Shown here: in pieces, positions 59,015 through 64,000 of the stretch
How the letters are laid out: each line of letters begins with the position of its first letter
Position numbering within the stretch: position 1 is the first letter of the stretch
Assembly (NCBI GenBank): GCA_964615375.1
Contig: CAZTOW010000038.1
Coordinates: forward strand, 1-64,000
DNA from: CAZKWG01 sp964615375
GTDB taxonomy: Bacteria; Myxococcota_A; UBA796; CAZKWG01
DNA length: 64,000 bases
Direction: 5' to 3'
Program-made: the position numbers and the translations under genes
Notes under the pieces: generated by a model
Told to the model about the DNA's origin: nothing
Seen by the model: the letters and a program-made list of their open reading frames with translations, nothing else
Database searches by the model: none

Positions 59015-60643
59015 TCAGTAAATGACGACGTCGCGGTGAGAGACCCAGAAGTAGCCGCAGAAGTCCGTGTAGCCTCCGCGATCGGCCAGCTCTGGGTTCG
59101 TGATCTGGTTGCCGCTGTTGTCCACGTTGGTGGCCGGGGTCCTCCCAGGCTTGTGCGACCACCTCCCGTTGTTGTCCAGGCGGTACCAGTGGTAGTCATA
59201 GCCAGGGTCGATGACGAGGGCGACCTTGTGGTAGTCCGGCGGCACCTCCAAGGAGCCCGACTGCGAGCGGAGCCCGTCCGCCTTGGCCGCGCTGGTCACG
59301 GCCGCGCAGTTCATGTCCGCCCCGGTCAGCGTGATGCCGTGGGCTCGGCCCGGCTGGGACTTGTTGTTGAAGAGCAGGATGTCGCAGCCATAGTTGTAGC
59401 AGTTGTTGTTGGACTGGACGCTGCCCCCGTCGTTCCACTTGGACGGTTGGTAGGAGGGCACCGCGCGCAACCAGGTCCCATGGATCCAGTCCAGCTTGTA
59501 GGTGCTGCCCGTGCTGCTCAGGGCCCCGACGTAGCGGCTGTTCTGGTTCAGCACCAGGAGTAGATCGGCGCTCCCCTTGCCCGGGTAGATCAGGTGCTCG
59601 TCGGTGAAGGAGAGGTTCCAACCCGCGGTGCCGTCTGAGGACAACACCCAGTCGTAGCTCAGGTGCTTCGCGACGAGCTTGCCCCCTTCGTAGGCGATCC
59701 GACCGACCCACTCGGCGCTGCGCAGCACGATCTCCTTCCGCCCGTCGTTGTTCAGATCGGCGAGCCAGTAGCGGTCTGCGGCCCCCATGTTCCAGCCCCC
59801 CGTACCGTCTCCCGAATGGATCCAGTCGTGGCTGATGTGATCCAGGACCAGCTTCCCGCCCGTGAGCGAGATCACGCCCATCCACTCGTCGCTGCGGATG
59901 ACGACCTCGTCGGCCCCGTCGCCATCGACGTCACCCGTCAGGTGACGATCACCGGATCCGAGGTTCCAGCCCGCGCTGCTGTCGGCGTTCATGATCCAGT
60001 CGTAGCTGAGGGTGACGCAGACGAACTTCGTGCCGTTGTAGGCGACCACGCCGAGCCACTCCGGGCTGCGCAGCACGATCTCGTCGCGCCCGTCGCCGTC
60101 CATGTCGGCGACGAGCTGCTGATCGCTGGAGCCGAGGTTCCAGCCGAAGCTGCCGTCCGCGCTGATGACCCAGTCGTAGCTCAGGTGCTTCGCCACCAGC
60201 TTCTTCGCGGCGACATCATAGGCGATCACCCCGAGCCACTCGTCGGACCTCAGCACGATCTCCATGCGACCGTCTCCGTCGAGGTCGCCGATCAGCATCC
60301 GGTCATTCGTGCCGAGGTTCCAGCCGAAGCTGTTGTCGGCGCTCTTCACCCATCCCGCGCTCTTGTGCTCGACCTTGAGCGCACCTCCTGTGAGGCGCGC
60401 GACGGCGAGGTTGTCGTGGTCGGCGATGATGAGCTCGTCCTTGCCATCGCCGTCCACGTCTCCGAGCAGGATCCTGTCGGAGCTCTTGAGGGTCCAGCTG
60501 GAGGACCCGGAGAGGGTTCCGCTGTGAATGGCGAGCGTCTTCCAGGCGGAGCCCTGGCGTTGCAGGACCAGGAGGGTCGTCCCCTCCTGCACCAGCACCG
60601 TGGGGTTCGCGCTCCCGTCGAGTCGACCTGCGAAAAACTTCAT
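59015..60643 (-). CDS. FG-GAP/VCBS repeat protein with Cys/His C-terminal domain
   Basis: A 542-residue protein. Residues 1-390 hold about five repeats of roughly 59 residues, each with a D-x-D-G-D-G calcium loop (for example GDVDGDG 61-67, GDLDGDG 119-125) and IVLRSDEWLGVI, giving a beta-propeller-like chain. Residues about 400-542 are a different domain: NNNCYNYGC (Cys415), QPGRAHG, then HKVALVIDPGYDYHWYRLD (His485) and GRWSHKPGRTPATN (His497). It looks like a Cys/His hydrolase, NlpC/P60-like, but the family is not firmly identified. No signal peptide; the N-terminus begins at MKFFAGRLDG. Followed by the small partner gene. Confidence 0.8.
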   Translation of the reverse strand: MKFFAGRLDGSANPTVLVQEGTTLLVLQRQGSAWKTLAIHSGTLSGSSSWTLKSSDRILLGDVDGDGKDELIIADHDNLAVARLTGGALKVEHKSAGWVKSADNSFGWNLGTNDRMLIGDLDGDGRMEIVLRSDEWLGVIAYDVAAKKLVAKHLSYDWVISADGSFGWNLGSSDQQLVADMDGDGRDEIVLRSPEWLGVVAYNGTKFVCVTLSYDWIMNADSSAGWNLGSGDRHLTGDVDGDGADEVVIRSDEWMGVISLTGGKLVLDHISHDWIHSGDGTGGWNMGAADRYWLADLNNDGRKEIVLRSAEWVGRIAYEGGKLVAKHLSYDWVLSSDGTAGWNLSFTDEHLIYPGKGSADLLLVLNQNSRYVGALSSTGSTYKLDWIHGTWLRAVPSYQPSKWNDGGSVQSNNNCYNYGCDILLFNNKSQPGRAHGITLTGADMNCAAVTSAAKADGLRSQSGSLEVPPDYHKVALVIDPGYDYHWYRLDNNGRWSHKPGRTPATNVDNSGNQITNPELADRGGYTDFCGYFWVSHRDVVIY

Positions 60644-60714
60644 GATCCCCTCTGGGGTGTGCGCTCAGAACGCTCCACAGGTAGAGGCAGTGACAAGGCA
60701 CACACCTCCTAAAG

Positions 60715-60741
60715 ATACTAGCAAGAATCATTCCACGTCAA
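60715..60741 (-). promoter_or_regulatory. Candidate promoter of FG-GAP operon
   Basis: On the minus strand TTGACG (60736-60741) and TAGTAT (60715-60720) with a 15-base spacer; a TGC (60721-60723) before the -10 makes an extended -10, offsetting the short spacer. The region is unusually AT-rich here. The predicted start is about 65 bases before the ATG. Confidence 0.5.
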
Positions 60742-60830
60742 CGGCGCCTGAATCTACGGCCAGGCAGGTCGAAATATTGGCGCATCCAGGCAGATCAACA
60801 ACCAGATCGGACGCCGCCTGAGGTGGATCG

Positions 60831-60854
60831 GGGCTGTGCGAGCTTACACAGCCC
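60831..60854 (-). terminator. Hairpin at end of the membrane-protein gene
   Basis: GGGCTGTG (60831-60838) and CACAGCCC (60847-60854) form an 8-base stem; the stop codon (60844-60846, TAA on the minus strand) lies in the loop. No T-run follows, so termination is not certain. Confidence 0.4.
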
Positions 60855-61296
60855 TGGGTGATTCTGCACGCGCGCTGGACACCGCCGTGTCCTCGATCGC
60901 CGGCTCCTGCTCCTCCCAGGCGTCCGCGATCCTGCCCGTCACATGCAGGAAGAGGAGCGGGCCCGGGAAGAGGGCGAAGCCGACGATGAGGCCCAGGCGG
61001 GCGAGGGCGGGGCCCCGATCCGGCTCACCCAGACCCCGCGCCAGGCCGCGGGTGACGGCAAGCTGCGCCGCCACGGTCGCCCCCAGGATCAGCTCGTTCC
61101 AGGGGCTCCGCAGAAACCAGGGCTCCCCAGGGGTCTGAGCGCCGACCGCCTCGAAGAGCTGCCCGAGCCCCACGCCCAGCGCCAACGCCGCCATCACCAT
61201 GACCACGGCCCAGCCCGCCGCCGCCGGGGGGAGGGCGACCAGCACCACCTGTCCGAGCTCCTTCCGACGAGACGCGCGCTCCTCCGGCGCGCTCAT
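60844..61296 (-). CDS. Small membrane protein (150 aa)
   Basis: A 150-residue protein with three hydrophobic stretches (about residues 20-48, 68-82 and 100-120), and a charged C-terminus. No recognised family. Its start overlaps the rhodanese stop as ATGA, so it is probably the third gene of the L,D-transpeptidase transcript. Function unknown. Confidence 0.75.
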   Translation of the reverse strand: MSAPEERASRRKELGQVVLVALPPAAAGWAVVMVMAALALGVGLGQLFEAVGAQTPGEPWFLRSPWNELILGATVAAQLAVTRGLARGLGEPDRGPALARLGLIVGFALFPGPLLFLHVTGRIADAWEEQEPAIEDTAVSSARAESPRAV

Positions 61297-61727
61297 CGCT
61301 CCGGCCGGGCCAGGACGCCGCCCTGCTCCAGCCAGGCGTGCATGCCCCCCACCAGGCTCCAGGTGTCGGGGAAGCCCTGCTCGCGCAGCCAGTGGGTGAC
61401 GCCGTAGCTGCGCACGCCGGCCGCGCAGTAGACGATCAGCGTGGCGTCGCGCGGGAGCTCGGCCAGCCGGGCGGGGACCGAGTTCATCGGGATGAGCAGG
61501 CTGCCCTCGATATAGCCGCCGGCCACCTCGTAGGGCTCGCGGATGTCCAGGAAGACGGGCGCGAGACCGGCCTCCACCCGGCGCTTCAGCGCGTCACCCT
61601 CGATCTCCAGCATGGGCTCCTCCTCCTCCACCGGCGGCGGGGGCGGCGACGCGGTCCGGGCTGGCGGCGGGGCCTTCGGCTCCTCCGCGCGCCGACCGAG
61701 GAGACGCTTGATTCGATCGCGTATCAT
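61293..61727 (-). CDS. Rhodanese-domain protein
   Basis: A 144-residue protein: a Pro-rich linker (residues about 20-37) and a rhodanese domain with the catalytic loop IVYCAAGVRSYG (Cys near residue 100), preceded by FLDIREPYEVAGGYIEGS. Rhodaneses transfer sulfane sulfur. The basic start MIRDRIKRLLGRR may bind membrane or nucleic acid. It begins five bases after the L,D-transpeptidase stop. Confidence 0.9.
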   Translation of the reverse strand: MIRDRIKRLLGRRAEEPKAPPPARTASPPPPPVEEEEPMLEIEGDALKRRVEAGLAPVFLDIREPYEVAGGYIEGSLLIPMNSVPARLAELPRDATLIVYCAAGVRSYGVTHWLREQGFPDTWSLVGGMHAWLEQGGVLARPER

Positions 61728-61732
61728 GCGTC

Positions 61733-63223
61733 TCAGGCCACCCGCGGGCCGCTGTAGCGGTCGTCGTACCCGTGGATCACGAAGCGGGTGCCGGGCGCGA
61801 GGTAGCCGCGGGCGACGAGCTCGTCGAGGTCGCGCGGGTGGATGTGCTCACAGCCGTGGCTGACGCGCAGCACGCTGAGCGCCTCCTTGGGGTCCAGCAG
61901 CCGGTCCGTGTCCGAGTAGTAGACGTCCGTGCCCTGGTTGAAGGGCGAGGAGTGGATCATGTGCCCCTGGAGCTGGCCGGTGCGCAGGCTCTTGAGCCGG
62001 CCGCGCAGGTGACCGAAGTCGTTCTTCGTCCACTCGGGCAGGAGATGACCGTCGCGGTCCAGGTAGTCCTTGCGCGCGAGCGGCGGGGGGTTGCGGTCCT
62101 TGAACACCCCGCTCGGCCCGGTGGCGAAGCGCCAGACGCCCTTGTCGTCCTGGTACTGCACCTCGCCACCCACCTCGCGCAGCGGGGCGCCGTAGGGCAC
62201 ATAGGACCAGTTCCAGGCCCCCGAGGCGTGCGGGCTCAGCTCGACCACGTCGTACTGACCCTCCGGCGAGGGGCTGTAGTCGACGTGGGGGTTGCGCGGA
62301 TCGTCGCGGCCCTCCACCTCGCCGCCCACCATCCCGTAGATGTCCAGCAGGCGGCCCTGCTTGATCACGTAGACCTTGCGCTCGGCGTCGCCCGGGTAGA
62401 AGTGCAGCTCCACCTGGCCGGCGAAGCCCGCGCCGCCCGCGGGGGTCTTGAGCGCCACCGTGGCCAGCCCCACCGCGCTCAGCGCCGTGTTCAGCGCCTG
62501 CAGCGTGGACTCGTCCACGATCCCGGTCTCCGGCAGCCAGGACCGCGCCTGAAAGGCCTTGACCGCCTTCTCCGTCGCCAGATCGAAGCTGCCCGTGGCC
62601 GGCACCTGAAGGGCCACGAGCGAGAAGTGGCGCCCGAGCCGGCTCAGGCCCTCCTGGATGGCGCGGTTGTCCGCCACGTTCATCCCGTGCCGCAGGGCGA
62701 TGACCTTGTCCGGCCGGATGTGGGCGCGCGGCGTGAGGTCCAGGAGCGGCTTGCCCCGGGCCTCCAGCGCGCGGTTGAGCGCGGCGAGCGTGACGCTGTC
62801 CACCACCCCGCTGGCCGGCAGGCGCGCGCTCTCCTGGAACTTCTTGACGACCGCCACGGTGCCCGGACCATAGTCGCCGTCCACCGCAGTGGAGAGGCCC
62901 ACGTTGCCCAGCGCCTCCTGGAGCTGGACCACGTCCGTCCGGGCATAGTAGAGCTCGCGCTGGGCGCCCTGGGGGTGCGGGGCCAGCAGCACGCGGTTGG
63001 GGAGCGCCACCGCCGCGCCGGAGAGCGCCGCCTCCAGGTAGCGGCGGGCCTGCGGCTCGAAGCTCGCGGGGTCCGTGGAGAGCGCGGCGCGGAGCACCGT
63101 CACCTCGGTCACGGAGAGCACGCCGTCGGCCATGGCGGCCTCGAGCACCTGCTGGATGTCCTCGACATCCACGTTGCGATCACGGGCGAAGGCGACGAGC
63201 CGCGAGCGGACCAGATCGGACAT
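61733..63223 (-). CDS. L,D-transpeptidase with peptidoglycan-binding domains
   Basis: A 496-residue YkuD-type enzyme that cross-links peptidoglycan meso-DAP or anchors proteins. Two peptidoglycan-binding-1 domains (about residues 93-155 and 175-250: ALGNVGLSTAVDGDYGPGT and AIQEGLSRLGRHF). The C-terminal catalytic domain has HMIHSSP and VSHGCEHIHPRDLDEL, the Ser-His-Gly-Cys active site. No clear N-terminal signal peptide, which is unusual for an extracytoplasmic enzyme; the first residues are acidic-basic helical. Divergent from an amidase gene. Confidence 0.9.
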   Translation of the reverse strand: MSDLVRSRLVAFARDRNVDVEDIQQVLEAAMADGVLSVTEVTVLRAALSTDPASFEPQARRYLEAALSGAAVALPNRVLLAPHPQGAQRELYYARTDVVQLQEALGNVGLSTAVDGDYGPGTVAVVKKFQESARLPASGVVDSVTLAALNRALEARGKPLLDLTPRAHIRPDKVIALRHGMNVADNRAIQEGLSRLGRHFSLVALQVPATGSFDLATEKAVKAFQARSWLPETGIVDESTLQALNTALSAVGLATVALKTPAGGAGFAGQVELHFYPGDAERKVYVIKQGRLLDIYGMVGGEVEGRDDPRNPHVDYSPSPEGQYDVVELSPHASGAWNWSYVPYGAPLREVGGEVQYQDDKGVWRFATGPSGVFKDRNPPPLARKDYLDRDGHLLPEWTKNDFGHLRGRLKSLRTGQLQGHMIHSSPFNQGTDVYYSDTDRLLDPKEALSVLRVSHGCEHIHPRDLDELVARGYLAPGTRFVIHGYDDRYSGPRVA

Positions 63224-63321
63224 CGGGGGGGCTCCTCTGGGGGGGATCTACTCTCCCTAGCCGGTGAAGAGAGCGCGAGCCAGCCTCCCAGAGTGCTATC
63301 TTCCCTCTCGAGGTGGAGACG

Positions 63322-64000
63322 ATGTACACGATCCGGGACTACCTGCTGCCTGTGGCGTACGGCCAGGCCGTCGACGTGGGCTGGCCCTCCTCGACCGGCG
63401 GGAAGCCGCGCGGGATCACCTGGCACTGGACGGCGACGGCCACGCTGACCGAGGCGCGCGCCCTCATCGGCGGTCCCAACCCGAAGCGCAAGGGAGAGGC
63501 CTCCGCTCACTACTGCGTGGGGCGCTCGGCGGCGGAGGGCATCGACCGCTGGGTGAGCCTGGACAACCGCTCCTGGCATGCCGGCGCGCTCCAGACCCTG
63601 CGCTGGGACGGGCGCGTGTTCTCCGGGCCGGACGACAAGGGGAGCCGGACCTGCATCGGCATCGAGACGGTGAACGTGGGCTACGCGCGCGAGGGCTACC
63701 CGGCCCAGGCGGACTGGGCGCTGGCCGCCACGCCCGAGGGGAAGGAGTACCGCATCCAACCCTGGACCGCCGAGCAGATCGACATGTGCATCTACGTGGG
63801 CCGCCTCACCCTGGCCCGCTGGCCGCACATCACGGTGCGCGATCACCACGGCCACCACGATCTCTGCCCGCAGTACAAGGAGGACGTCGCGGCCTTCCCC
63901 TTCGCCCGGGTGCTGCGCGGCATCTACCGCGACGAGACCATCCCCGACGTCTGGACCTCCACCTGGACCCTGCGCGACCGCCAGCGCACCCTCATCGCGC
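63322..64000 (+). CDS. Amidase_2-type N-acetylmuramoyl-L-alanine amidase (partial)
   Basis: An open frame running to the end of the window without a stop, at least 226 residues. MYTIRDYLLPVAYG starts after GGAG (63315-63318). Zinc-site residues typical of the PGRP/AmpD-like amidase: His in GITWHWTATATL, AHYCVGRS, SWHAGALQT, and HDLCPQYK-type residues near 178. It cuts peptidoglycan side-chains from glycan strands. No signal peptide visible, perhaps a lysis or cytoplasmic enzyme. Its position divergent to the L,D-transpeptidase makes a cell-wall cluster. Confidence 0.85.
   Translation, partial: MYTIRDYLLPVAYGQAVDVGWPSSTGGKPRGITWHWTATATLTEARALIGGPNPKRKGEASAHYCVGRSAAEGIDRWVSLDNRSWHAGALQTLRWDGRVFSGPDDKGSRTCIGIETVNVGYAREGYPAQADWALAATPEGKEYRIQPWTAEQIDMCIYVGRLTLARWPHITVRDHHGHHDLCPQYKEDVAAFPFARVLRGIYRDETIPDVWTSTWTLRDRQRTLIA

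Overview
The window is a GC-rich bacterial chromosome segment of densely packed genes, many joined by 4-base ATGA/GTGA/TTGA start-stop overlaps. A MYXO-CTERM-like C-terminal sorting tail on a secreted trypsin, many lipoproteins, TIGR02147-type regulators, a Ser/Thr kinase with a PEGA-like domain and a TIGR04552-like gene all point to Myxococcota or a close deltaproteobacterial relative. This is inference from gene content. No rRNA, tRNA, CRISPR array, insertion sequence or prophage was seen.

Layout. 1-7.6 kb: a short-form N-acetylglutamate synthase behind tandem ARG-box-like operators, groES-groEL, a conserved hypothetical followed by a hexanucleotide repeat, rpoZ, a small acidic protein, hutU, a DsbD N-terminal-like protein and a redoxin with a frame-disrupted signal peptide. 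7.6-13.6 kb: a TIGR04552/RelA-SpoT-like gene, a membrane protein, mfd and a RimJ-type acetyltransferase. 13.7-20.2 kb: a four-gene coupled chain of lipoprotein, FadL-like outer-membrane protein, Asp-box/lamin-tail lipoprotein and dimethylargininase. 20.2-25.8 kb (minus): M18 aminopeptidase, glycosyltransferase, Ser/Thr kinase, Uup. 25.9-30.2 kb: TerC, an acetyltransferase-like/cyclic-nucleotide-binding fusion, an epimerase, an SDR, and a selenoprotein W gene with an in-frame UGA. 30.2-33.4 kb (minus): SixA-like phosphatase, two cyclic-nucleotide-binding proteins and a cyclic-2,3-diphosphoglycerate-synthetase-like GTPase. 33.5-37.8 kb: housekeeping and small genes.

37.8-44.5 kb looks accessory. 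It holds a C39/papain-like cysteine peptidase with no signal peptide, a hypothetical, and two TIGR02147 regulators flanking a secreted protein that carries two GLIIWGDPWEK repeats; parts are less GC-rich and several palindromes lie in the gaps. 44.6-53 kb: a YegD-like Hsp70, an amine oxidase, and a five-gene overlapping chain (PfkB kinase, SIR2-like, FAH-family, membrane protein, gamma-glutamyltransferase). 53.1-58.6 kb: a flippase-like membrane protein, the MYXO-CTERM protease coupled to a Rieske oxygenase, and nrfHA for ammonifying nitrite reduction. 58.6-64 kb: a secreted-effector-like FG-GAP protein with a C-terminal Cys/His domain and a small partner, then a cell-wall cluster of L,D-transpeptidase, rhodanese, membrane protein and a divergent amidase cut by the window end.

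The strongest observations are the UGA-decoded selW, the ARG-box pair before the NAGS gene, the FG-GAP/Cys-His protein with its small partner, the TIGR02147-flanked repeat protein, and the acetyltransferase/cyclic-nucleotide fusion.
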